Shown here: piece after piece, positions 1 to 6,331 of the stretch
Layout of the letters: each line of letters begins with the position of its first letter
Numbering within the stretch: position 1 is the first letter of the stretch
Assembly (NCBI GenBank): GCA_016763135.1
Contig: JAESUI010000107.1
Location: 1 to 9,086 of the forward strand
Length of the DNA: 9,086 nt
Reading direction: 5' to 3'
Source of the DNA: Flavobacteriales bacterium
GTDB lineage: Bacteria; Bacteroidota; Bacteroidia; Flavobacteriales_E; Vicingaceae
Notes under the pieces: generated by a model
Database searches by the model: none
What the model saw: only the letters and a program-made list of their open reading frames with translations
What the model was told of the DNA's origin: nothing
Program-made: the position numbers and the translations under genes

Positions 1-188
1 ACAGGTTCAGCAGCTTCTTCTTCCTCAGCAGGAGCTTCTTCTTTAGCTTCAGCAACTGGTTCAGTAGCTTTTTCTTCCTCAGCAGGAGCTTCTTCAGCAA
101 CTGGTTCAGCAGCTTTTTCTTCCTCAGCAGGAGCTTCTTCTTTAGCTTCAGCAACTGGTTCAGTAGCTTTTTCTTCCTCAGCAGGAGC
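1..188 (-). repeat. 99-bp tandem repeat coding for Ala/Glu/Pro-rich units in the S16 tail
   Basis: Reading along the gene, the tail has units that begin APAEEEKA: residues 191-208 (18 aa), 209-223 (15 aa), 224-241 (18 aa) and 242 to the edge. The pattern is long-short-long-short, so the true period is 33 aa or 99 bp. The 54 bases at 135-188 are identical to those at 36-89. The 35 bases at 100-134 match 1-35 with two mismatches. Identity at the DNA level, including third codon positions, implies recent duplication by slippage or unequal crossing-over. The array continues past the left edge, so its copy number cannot be read here. Confidence 0.93.
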
Positions 189-758
189 TTCAGTAGCATC
201 ACCTTCAGCAGCAGGAGTTTCTTGACTGTCGTCAGACACGTCTTCTCCAGCAGCTTCAGTTTCAGCAGCTTTTTCTTCAGCAGCGGCAGCAGCAGCCAAT
301 TCAGATGTTTTGGTTAATATTTCAGCAGCCTTTTTATTTTTAGCTTCTGTTTCAGCAGCTAATCTAGTTTTTTCTGCCTCAGCAGCAGCTTTAGCCAAAC
401 TATCTTTTTTACCATCAACTTTTGATTCTTTCTCTTTTAACCAAGCTTCAAACTTTTTATCAGCTTGTTCTTGAGTTAATGCACCTTTTAAAACCCCTCT
501 ATCAAGGTGGTCTTTATGCATTACTCCTCTATAAGAAAGTAAAGCTCGACAAGTATCAGTAGGTTGTGCACCTTCTTTTACCCAATGTAGGCATCTGTCG
601 AAATCAATGTTAATTGTTGCTGGGTTGTCGTTTGGGTTGTATACACCTAGTTTTTCAATAAACTTCCCATCACGTGGGGCACGAGCGTCCGCTACAACTA
701 CGTGATAATAAGCGTAACGCTTTTTACCGTGTCTTTGTAATCTAATCTTTGTAGGCAT
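1..758 (-). CDS. rpsP: 30S ribosomal protein S16 with long acidic C-terminal extension (3' end cut by the window)
   Basis: bS16 is a primary-binding protein of the 30S body needed for subunit assembly. The start is ATG at 758-756 and gives MPTKIRLQRHGKKRYAYYHV, the standard S16 N-terminus, followed by VVADARAPRDGKFIEKLGVYNP. The S16 fold occupies about residues 1-85. Residues ~86-125 (TQEQADKKFEAWLKEKE region) match the extension I know from Bacteroidota S16. From ~120 the chain becomes a low-complexity Ala/Glu/Lys tail, with AAAAAA at 155-160 and repeats from residue 191 onward. 252 codons are visible without a stop, so the protein is about three times the length of E. coli S16 (82 aa). The core identification is secure; the function of the tail is unknown. 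It has its own promoter and leader hairpin upstream. In many bacteria rimM follows rpsP, but that would lie outside the window. Confidence 0.95.
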   Translation of the reverse strand, partial: MPTKIRLQRHGKKRYAYYHVVVADARAPRDGKFIEKLGVYNPNDNPATINIDFDRCLHWVKEGAQPTDTCRALLSYRGVMHKDHLDRGVLKGALTQEQADKKFEAWLKEKESKVDGKKDSLAKAAAEAEKTRLAAETEAKNKKAAEILTKTSELAAAAAAEEKAAETEAAGEDVSDDSQETPAAEGDATEAPAEEEKATEPVAEAKEEAPAEEEKAAEPVAEEAPAEEEKATEPVAEAKEEAPAEEEEAAEP

Positions 759-789
759 TCTTTAAGAATTTAATTAATAAATAGTTAAT

Positions 790-807
790 CCCGATAAAAA
801 TATCGGG
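790..807 (-). promoter_or_regulatory. Perfect stem-loop at the 5' end of the rpsP leader
   Basis: CCCGATA (790-796) and TATCGGG (801-807) form a perfect 7-bp stem with a 4-nt loop. On the rpsP strand the stem starts three bases after the TTTG of the predicted -7 element, so it would lie at or next to the first transcribed base. No T-run follows on either strand, which argues against a terminator. A role in protecting the mRNA 5' end or binding a protein is inference. The same motif family is common between genes in Bacteroidota, so it could also be a dispersed palindrome. Confidence 0.6.
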
Positions 808-810
808 GTG

Positions 811-840
811 CAAATTTAGTATTTAATCGGAAATAAACAA
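811..840 (-). promoter_or_regulatory. Predicted Bacteroidota-type promoter of rpsP
   Basis: On the minus strand TTG (840-838) is followed after exactly 19 bases by TAAATTTG (818-811), matching the known Bacteroidota pattern of a TTG/TTTG -33 box and a TAnnTTTG -7 box. The transcript start is expected near 804-807, giving a leader of about 50 nt before the ATG at 758. Confidence 0.7.
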
Positions 841-872
841 CTTAAAGCAAAATAAACTTTGCAAGAAGCTAA

Positions 873-920
873 AAGCCCGAAGATAGATTTTTGGTGTTCT
901 ATTTCGGGCTTATTTTTTTT
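873..920. terminator. Intrinsic, probably bidirectional terminator after the M16 gene
   Basis: Arms at 873-887 (AAGCCCGAAGATAGA) and 898-911 (TCTATTTCGGGCTT) pair along their whole length apart from one bulged G, with a 10-nt loop. It sits 50 bp past the stop of the M16 gene and upstream of the rpsP promoter, so it should end the dnaX-M16 transcript on the minus strand. The T-run in that direction is short (four T). On the plus strand the hairpin is followed by eight T (913-920), so it would be stronger against antisense transcription. Confidence 0.8.
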
Positions 921-960
921 GATAAAAAAGATCTTGTTTCTATTCTCTCGAATCTAAAGT

Positions 961-3879
961 TTAATACCCAAATATTTCTTCTAAAGTTAATTCTTTAAAC
1001 TCGCCCATCTCTTTTAAAACATCCATGTCAATTAATTCTTTATTTCCAATAACAAGGTAAGTATAGTACTTTCCTTTAATGTTACTATTGAAGAATGTTT
1101 TTAAATCTTTTAATTCCAGTTCTTTAATTTGAGGGTAGACTTCTTTATTTAAATCATAATCTCTGCCCATTTCTTTAGCAGATAAATAGCGCCAGAACAA
1201 ACTCGATCTTTTTGTTCTTGAAGTTTCAATTTTCTTTAATGCAGCCATTTTAGAATCTTGAAACTGGTCTTCAACCTCTGGCATATTATTCATTAATTCC
1301 ATTATGGCAACTTTTGCATCGTTTAGTTTATCAACCTGAGTTCCAACATAAGCTCTAACATAATGAGATCTATTCGCTTTTCTTGGTGTAGTAAAAACAG
1401 CATAAGCTGAATATGCTAATGCTTTTGATTCTCTAATTTCTTGGAAAATTATTGAAGATAATCCAGATCCAAAATATTCATTAAACACATTAGTAGTCGC
1501 AGCTAAATCTTTATTGTAAGGACCAGCATTAGAAAGCATCATTACTTCCGATTGCACCATGTCATAATTCACAAAATAAACTTTATTGCTTTCCATTGTT
1601 AATTCAGGAAATTTCTTTGCGGCAATTAATGGTTTATATGTTTTATATGCTTTATGATTTTTATTAAGTAACATTTTTACTTCTTTTAAATCTTTTCTAC
1701 CGTAGTAATAAATATAATGTTCATAAGAAGTTAATTGTTTAATTATAGACACTAAGTTGTTAGGGTCAAGGGCTTTTAATTCTTCTTCGCTCATTATATT
1801 TTTCATTGGAGAATCATCTCCATACTGCCCGTAATTTAAAAGGCCACCATAAAGGATTGCTCCTTTAGAAAGTTTTGCATCAGCCCTATCTTTTAATTTA
1901 TCTTGAACACCATTTTTAAATGCTTCAATATTTGGTTCAACATTAGCTAAAATGTGTTCAAATAATTTCACTCCTTCTTCAAATGATTCATCTAACCCAG
2001 ATAAAGTAACATATACTCTTTCTCTAGCAACATAAACACTATAGCTTAAACCTAGTTTAAAAAGTTCTAGTTGTAGTTCGTTAGCAGAGTATTTATCGGT
2101 TCCTAAATAGTCTAAATATTCAACAGCTAATGCCATTTCTTTATCACTATAAGAACCCATATCTAAAATATAGTTTAAGCTAAATGTTTCATTAGTTGTA
2201 TTCTTTACATAATAAAGAGGTATTCCTGAATTTAGTTTTTCTTCTTTTATATCTGTTTTGTAATCATCAAAAACAGGAGTCATTCTTGTTGATTTCATTT
2301 TCTCAAAGTTTGCAGCAAAAGCAGAAGCAGTATCTCTATTTAACTGAACTTGTGTTATGGCAGGCTTTTCAACTTTAGGGTTGTTTGATTCTCCTGTTTC
2401 TTTGTATACAACAATGTAGTTGTTGTTAAAATATTTATTAGCAAAATCAACAATGTCCTTTTTAGTAACCTTACTCAGTTTTTCTTTTTCATTAACTACA
2501 TCAGCCCAATCAATTCCCATAATAAAAGCATCGGTCATTTTCCCTGCTCTTGCTGAGTTGTATTGGTTTCGTTGTTGCTCACTTAATTTAAAGTCTTTGA
2601 TAACTGCAGGAAGCATCCATTCTTCAAAATCTCCAGCTTTTATTTTTTCAACTTCTTTTAGTAATAGGTCTTTAACTTCATCTAAAGATTGTCCTTCTCT
2701 TGGGTTTCCTGACATTTCAAATGTTGAATAATCTTTCATGGTATTAGGGCTTGAATAGGCATCCAATACTTTTTGACCTTTGATTAAATTTAAATCTATT
2801 AATCCAGCATGTCCATTGTTTAATAAACCATCAAAAAGGTTTAACATATATATGTCTTTACCCTTTACACCTGGCAACCTATACCCGATACTAACCCAAG
2901 CAGCATCACTTCCTTTTACTGTAATGTATTCTGGTTCTGTTATTTCATCCTCAACAGCAGCAGTAAATACAGGGACTTTTTTAGATTTATAATTTCCAAA
3001 ATATTTTTTAATCAAATCAACAGTAGTGTCAGGGTCTAAATCTCCAGAAAGAATGATTGCCATATTATTAGGGACATATCTCTCACTAAAGTATTGGTGA
3101 ATTTTTTCCATTGAAGGATTTTTTAAATGCTCACTTGTTCCTATAGTGGTTTGAGTTCCGTATTGGTGTTTTTTAAATATAGCTTTATTCATTGTTTCAT
3201 AAGCTAACCAATAATCATTATCTCGCGACCTATTGTATTCTTCATAAACAGCCTCTAGTTCTGTGTGGAACAATCTTAAAACTAATTCATTAAATCTTTC
3301 AGCTTCTATCGATAACCATTTTTCAAATTCGTTTGAAGGAATGTCGTTTATGTAAACAGTTTGCTCTACAGAAGTGTAGGCATTTGTTCCTTTAGCACCT
3401 ATTGAGCTAATCATTTTATCGTACTCATTTGGCACTGCAAATTTTGCAGCTTCACCAGAAAGGCTATCTATTTGATGATAAATCGCTTTTCGTTCGGCTT
3501 CATCAGTTACACTTCTTCTTCTTTCATATAAATCAGAAATTCGTTTTAGTAATACTTTTTCTTTTTCCCAATTTATGGTTGCAATTTTAGAAGTTCCTTT
3601 AAAAACCATATGCTCCAGATAGTGAGCTAATCCAGTTGCGTCAGCAGGGTCTTGCTTACTTCCTGTGTTTATAGCAATGTTAGTTTGTATCCTTGGTTCT
3701 TGTTTGTTAACAGACATGTATATTTTTAGTCCATTATCTAAGGTGTAAATAAATGTGTTTAACACATCTCCCTCAACGGTTTCGTATTCGTATTTATACG
3801 TTTTTTTTACTATCCAGTCACTTTTCCATGAGGTAATAAAAAATGCAATTGCAATTATTATTAATGCTTTGAATTTCAT
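961..3879 (-). CDS. M16 (pitrilysin/insulinase) family zinc metalloprotease, full-length two-half form
   Basis: The 972-aa product has the inverted zinc motif HxxEH at H86-Y-L-E89-H90 (LAHYLEHMVFKG). The third zinc ligand is most likely E214, with the accessory glutamate E207 seven residues before it, as in pitrilysin (HTELEAVYEEYNRS). H90 to E214 is 124 residues, against about 77 in pitrilysin. The difference is a charged helical insert at about 104-150, which I recall from Bacteroidota members. The inactive C-terminal half carries the substrate-binding pair R816 and Y823 (EIRESKALAYSAY). Residues 5-17 are a hydrophobic segment after MKFK, consistent with a signal peptide or membrane anchor and a periplasmic site of action. 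There is no lipobox cysteine. It begins 24 bp after the dnaX tau stop on the same strand with no terminator between, so it is probably co-transcribed. Substrate unknown; catalytic residues intact. Confidence 0.93.
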   Translation of the reverse strand: MKFKALIIIAIAFFITSWKSDWIVKKTYKYEYETVEGDVLNTFIYTLDNGLKIYMSVNKQEPRIQTNIAINTGSKQDPADATGLAHYLEHMVFKGTSKIATINWEKEKVLLKRISDLYERRRSVTDEAERKAIYHQIDSLSGEAAKFAVPNEYDKMISSIGAKGTNAYTSVEQTVYINDIPSNEFEKWLSIEAERFNELVLRLFHTELEAVYEEYNRSRDNDYWLAYETMNKAIFKKHQYGTQTTIGTSEHLKNPSMEKIHQYFSERYVPNNMAIILSGDLDPDTTVDLIKKYFGNYKSKKVPVFTAAVEDEITEPEYITVKGSDAAWVSIGYRLPGVKGKDIYMLNLFDGLLNNGHAGLIDLNLIKGQKVLDAYSSPNTMKDYSTFEMSGNPREGQSLDEVKDLLLKEVEKIKAGDFEEWMLPAVIKDFKLSEQQRNQYNSARAGKMTDAFIMGIDWADVVNEKEKLSKVTKKDIVDFANKYFNNNYIVVYKETGESNNPKVEKPAITQVQLNRDTASAFAANFEKMKSTRMTPVFDDYKTDIKEEKLNSGIPLYYVKNTTNETFSLNYILDMGSYSDKEMALAVEYLDYLGTDKYSANELQLELFKLGLSYSVYVARERVYVTLSGLDESFEEGVKLFEHILANVEPNIEAFKNGVQDKLKDRADAKLSKGAILYGGLLNYGQYGDDSPMKNIMSEEELKALDPNNLVSIIKQLTSYEHYIYYYGRKDLKEVKMLLNKNHKAYKTYKPLIAAKKFPELTMESNKVYFVNYDMVQSEVMMLSNAGPYNKDLAATTNVFNEYFGSGLSSIIFQEIRESKALAYSAYAVFTTPRKANRSHYVRAYVGTQVDKLNDAKVAIMELMNNMPEVEDQFQDSKMAALKKIETSRTKRSSLFWRYLSAKEMGRDYDLNKEVYPQIKELELKDLKTFFNSNIKGKYYTYLVIGNKELIDMDVLKEMGEFKELTLEEIFGY

Positions 3880-3903
3880 AAATTTTTTAATTTAATATTA
3901 GTG

Positions 3904-5747
3904 TTATGCGTAGCCTACGTCCATATCTAGCTTTTGTACAAGCTGTTCAAGAAGAGGGTTTTTGTCGCTCATTTTTGCAAATTTTTCTTGTGGGGTATAT
4001 GCCTTTTTTAATTTTATGTCTTTATTAACTTCTGTATCTACCTGAATATTGTAGTTAGATAAATGTTCTCTAACATATTCTAAAAGATCAGATCGTTGAG
4101 CATTGAATTCATCTTCTAATGCTTTGTTCTCTATTGAAAGATGAATGTTGTCTTGTTTAACTTCTGGTAAAACTTCAAAAATTGAAGCCAAACTATCTTT
4201 CCCTTTTTCTTGTAGAACTATTTTGTAGTCATTTAGTACAGTGCCAAATTGCTCAGGAGTATAAGGCTCTTTTGGTCTGCTACTAATGTCAATTTCATTA
4301 GAGGTAGTTTCTTTTTCTGTTTTAGCTGCTGGGTTAATTGAAATAGCATCTGAAAAAGCAAGATTTGTACTTCGTTTTACTGTGGTACTTTGTGTAGGTT
4401 TATTTTTTTTCTCAACAATAGGCTCTTGAACTCCAGTGTTTTCAGTAGGTGAAGTTTGTTCTGATGTTGTAATTGGTTGATGATTTTCTTCTTGTACTAG
4501 AGGTGTTTCTACTTTGGGAATAGTATAGTCTACTGGTGTTTTTTTTATAGCAGCATCTAAAGCAGGATTTTTACTTTGTTCTATTTTTGGGGAAACAAGA
4601 CTGTTTGAATTCCTAAAGGGTAAGTTAATTATGGGCTTTTTTTTTCACCCAATTGGTTATCAATTGAGCAAAGTTGCATGAGCATTACTTCTACAAGTAA
4701 GCGTTGGTTTTTGCTAAGTTTGTATTGGGTGTCAGCCTTGCTGGTAATTTCTAAAAATGAAATTAGTTGCCTTGTGTTAGATGATTTAGCTTGAGTTATA
4801 TACTTTTCTTTAATCGTTGCTCCAACTTCTAAAAGCTCTACCGTTTTTTCATCCTGACAAACTAATAAATTTCTTAAGTGCTCAGCTAATCCATTAATAA
4901 AGTTATGGCCATCAAACCCATTGTTTAATATTTCATTAAATAGTAATAATGAGTCAGCAACATTATTAGTTAAAATAGAATCGGTTACTTTAAAATAGTA
5001 ATCGTAATCAAGAATGTTTAAATTTTCAATAACATCCTGATAAGAAATTGTTCCGCCAGAAAAACTAACAATTTGGTCAAACATAGAGAGTGCATCTCTC
5101 ATAGCGCCATCTGCTTTCTGAGCAATAATGTGTAGTCCATCTGTTTCTGCTTGTACCTTTTCTTTTTCAGCGATATTAGAAAGAAGACTTGCAATGTCAT
5201 CAATTTTAATTCTATTAAAATCAAAAATCTGACACCTAGAAAGTATTGTAGGAATTATTTTATGTTTTTCTGTAGTTGCTAAAATAAAGATGGCGTGCTT
5301 TGGTGGTTCTTCTAATGTTTTTAGGAAAGCATTAAAGGCTGCTTGCGATAGCATGTGCACCTCATCAATAATGTATACTTTGTGTGTGCCAACTTGAGGA
5401 GCAAATCTAACTTGTTCAATCAAATTTCTTATTTCATCTACACCATTGTTAGATGCACCATCTAATTCATGAATGTTTAAAGACCTTCCTTCATCAAAAG
5501 ATTTACAGGAATCACATTCGTTACAAGCCTCAATGTTCTCAGTTATGCTAAAACAGTTAATGGTTTTTGCTAAAATTCTGGCACAAGTTGTTTTTCCAAC
5601 ACCTCTTGGCCCACAAAATAAAAACGCTTGAGCAAGGTGGTTGTTTTTAATGGCATTCTTTAAAGTAGAAGTAATGGAGTCTTGCCCAACAACAGAGTCA
5701 AATGTTGTTGGTCTGTATTTTCTTGCAGAAACAATGTAATTTTCCAT
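3904..5747 (-). CDS. dnaX: DNA polymerase III tau subunit, made by -1 slippage at A9 (joined product, 614 aa)
   Basis: Tau is the clamp-loader ATPase that also holds the polymerase and helicase together. The zero frame gives residues 1-370. Re-reading one A at 4638 enters the -1 frame, which I followed codon by codon from 4638 to the TAA at 3906-3904 without meeting a stop (244 codons). The added part starts KPIINLPFRNSNS, runs through a Pro/Thr/Glu/Lys-rich linker of roughly 120 residues and ends in a folded-looking domain (about 490-614) containing YTPQEKFAKMSDKNPLLEQL. That tail resembles Bacteroidota tau C-termini as I remember them. The frame arithmetic agrees: codon tops move from 2 to 0 modulo 3. 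Alternatives are a missing A in the sequence (A9 for A10), which would make one uninterrupted gene, or a true inactivating frameshift. The intact coding character on both sides argues against decay. Confidence 0.8.
4629..5747 (-). CDS. dnaX: DNA polymerase III gamma form (zero-frame product, 372 aa)
   Basis: This is the AAA+ clamp-loader ATPase that opens the beta clamp. Visible motifs: Walker A GPRGVGKT at 46-53; the four zinc-binding cysteines C65, C75, C78 and C81; Walker B with DEVH at 128-131; sensor 1 region ATTEKHK at 157-163; and the SRC arginine finger with R171. Domain III follows to about 360. The frame ends GEKKSP then TAA, two codons after the A-run, so the product lacks the tau domains and corresponds in content to gamma. 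The start ATG at 5747 gives MENYIVSARKYRP, the usual DnaX N-terminus. A minus-strand promoter candidate lies just upstream. Identification of the gene is certain; whether the 372-aa form is a stable product depends on the frameshift being real. Confidence 0.93.
   Translation of the reverse strand: MENYIVSARKYRPTTFDSVVGQDSITSTLKNAIKNNHLAQAFLFCGPRGVGKTTCARILAKTINCFSITENIEACNECDSCKSFDEGRSLNIHELDGASNNGVDEIRNLIEQVRFAPQVGTHKVYIIDEVHMLSQAAFNAFLKTLEEPPKHAIFILATTEKHKIIPTILSRCQIFDFNRIKIDDIASLLSNIAEKEKVQAETDGLHIIAQKADGAMRDALSMFDQIVSFSGGTISYQDVIENLNILDYDYYFKVTDSILTNNVADSLLLFNEILNNGFDGHNFINGLAEHLRNLLVCQDEKTVELLEVGATIKEKYITQAKSSNTRQLISFLEITSKADTQYKLSKNQRLLVEVMLMQLCSIDNQLGEKKSP
4637..4646 (-). other. Slippery A9 site in dnaX (programmed -1 frameshift or transcriptional slippage)
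   Basis: The coding strand reads GAA AAA AAA AGC CCA TAA in the zero frame. A AAA AAA is a full X XXY YYZ heptamer, and after a -1 shift the next codon is AAG in the tau frame. Nine A are also long enough for RNA polymerase slippage, the mechanism known for Thermus thermophilus dnaX. E. coli dnaX uses ribosomal -1 shifting at A AAA AAG, but there the shift makes the short gamma form; here it would make the long form. I see no strong stem-loop downstream and no clear Shine-Dalgarno-like stimulator upstream, which slightly favours transcriptional slippage. Confidence 0.75.
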
Positions 5748-5764
5748 ACTACTTAAAAGAGAAA

Positions 5765-5772
5765 CAAATATA
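5765..5772 (-). promoter_or_regulatory. Candidate -7 element for the dnaX operon
   Basis: On the minus strand TATATTTG fits TAnnTTTG. It ends 17 bases before the dnaX ATG, so the leader would be only about 10-13 nt. No TTG is found at the expected 19-base distance, which makes this weaker than the other three promoters. It is the only TAnnTTTG on this strand in the intergenic region. Confidence 0.4.
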
Positions 5773-5818
5773 AATTTATTTAATGTTAGGTTTTTGGATT
5801 TATAGAAATTTATTTTTT

Positions 5819-5848
5819 AACAATAACAAACAAGTGAATGATATTGTT
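5819..5848. repeat. Inverted repeat in the dnaX-rpsF divergent region
   Basis: AACAATA (5819-5825) and TATTGTT (5842-5848) are perfect 7-base inverted repeats separated by 16 bases. They lie between the divergent promoters, about 45 bp upstream of the rpsF -33 box. They could be an operator or chance in A/T-rich DNA. Apart from this and the two promoters I see nothing else in the 217-bp region. Confidence 0.35.
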
Positions 5849-5890
5849 TTAGTGTTGGAATTTTAGGTGGCAAATTCTTTGTCCTAACCA

Positions 5891-5921
5891 TTTGCAAATC
5901 AATAAAAAATAACTATTTTTG
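5891..5921 (+). promoter_or_regulatory. Predicted promoter of the rpsF-rpsR-rplI operon
   Basis: TTTG (5891-5894), exactly 19 bases, then TATTTTTG (5914-5921) match the Bacteroidota -33/-7 consensus closely. The transcript start is expected at about 5925-5928, leaving a leader near 40 nt. The -33 box lies in a 10-bp palindrome, ATTTGCAAAT (5890-5899). Confidence 0.78.
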
Positions 5922-5924
5922 CCG

Positions 5925-5944
5925 TCCTTTAAAAAATTAAAGGA
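5925..5944 (+). promoter_or_regulatory. Perfect stem-loop at the 5' end of the rpsF leader
   Basis: TCCTTTAA (5925-5932) pairs perfectly with TTAAAGGA (5937-5944) around an AAAA loop. It starts three bases after the -7 element, the same offset as the rpsP leader hairpin, and is preceded by CCG (5922-5924). No T-run follows. It is a candidate for autogenous control by S6:S18 or for 5'-end protection; both are inferences. Confidence 0.6.
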
Positions 5945-5964
5945 TCACTTAAAATAAATTGGAA

Positions 5965-6297
5965 ATGACAAAACGTTATGAAACTGTCTTTATCTTAACT
6001 CCCGTTTTATCTGCAGAGCAGGTAAAGGAGACAGTTGTAAAGTTTAAAAAATCTTTGAAAGATGTTGGCGCTAAGCTAATGCATGAAGAAGATTGGGGGT
6101 TAAAAAAATTGGCTTACCCAATTCAAAAAAAATCAACTGGTTTTTACCACTTGTTTGAGTATGAGATGGAAGGTGAAAAAATTGGCAACGTGGAAGTAAA
6201 CTTAAAAAGAGACGAAAAAGTAATGCGTTTCTTAACTGTTTCTTTAGATAAGCATGCTGTCGCTTTCGTTGAATCAAGACCTCAAAGAAAAAAGTAA
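5965..6297 (+). CDS. rpsF: 30S ribosomal protein S6
   Basis: bS6 binds bS18 on the 30S platform. The 110-aa product begins MTKRYETVFILTPVLS, the typical S6 first strand, and has EEDWGLKKLAYPIQKKSTGFYHLFEYE, the conserved core, ending in a basic tail (SRPQRKK). I chose ATG at 5965 over the in-frame TTG at 5959, because ATG is the normal start and MTKRYE is the usual N-terminus. No Shine-Dalgarno sequence precedes it; the upstream bases are A/T-rich, normal for Bacteroidota. It is the first gene of rpsF-rpsR-rplI, 34 bp before rpsR. In this phylum S6, S18 and S21 are known to hold the 16S rRNA 3' tail away from mRNA. Confidence 0.96.
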   Translation: MTKRYETVFILTPVLSAEQVKETVVKFKKSLKDVGAKLMHEEDWGLKKLAYPIQKKSTGFYHLFEYEMEGEKIGNVEVNLKRDEKVMRFLTVSLDKHAVAFVESRPQRKK

Positions 6298-6331
6298 AAC
6301 CTAAGTTTTAACCCATTAAAAATTAAAAATC

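Noticed and set aside
757..769. Small palindrome ATTCT-TTA-AGAAT overlapping the rpsP start codon as a translational switch.
   Set aside because: The stem is only five A/T-rich pairs with a 3-nt loop, too weak to support a claim.
790..807. rpsP leader palindrome as a rho-independent terminator.
   Set aside because: No T-run follows the stem on either strand, and it lies immediately after a well-matched promoter.
2196..2992. Three open frames on the plus strand inside the M16 gene (2196-2378, 2420-2731, 2780-2992).
   Set aside because: They lie antisense to an intact protease frame with catalytic motifs, have low-complexity Phe/Leu/Ser-rich products and no promoter; they are shadows.
3904..4191. 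A separate 95-aa gene starting at a TTG at 4191.
   Set aside because: The same frame is open far upstream to the dnaX A-run, and its product is the tau C-terminus; there is no promoter or good start at 4191. It is part of tau.
5941..5947. AGGATCAC in the rpsF leader as a mimic of the 16S rRNA 3' end.
   Set aside because: The matching bases are few, the Bacteroidota 16S 3' end as I recall it reads GGAACACC and not GGATCACC, and the bases are mostly explained by the 3' arm of the leader stem.
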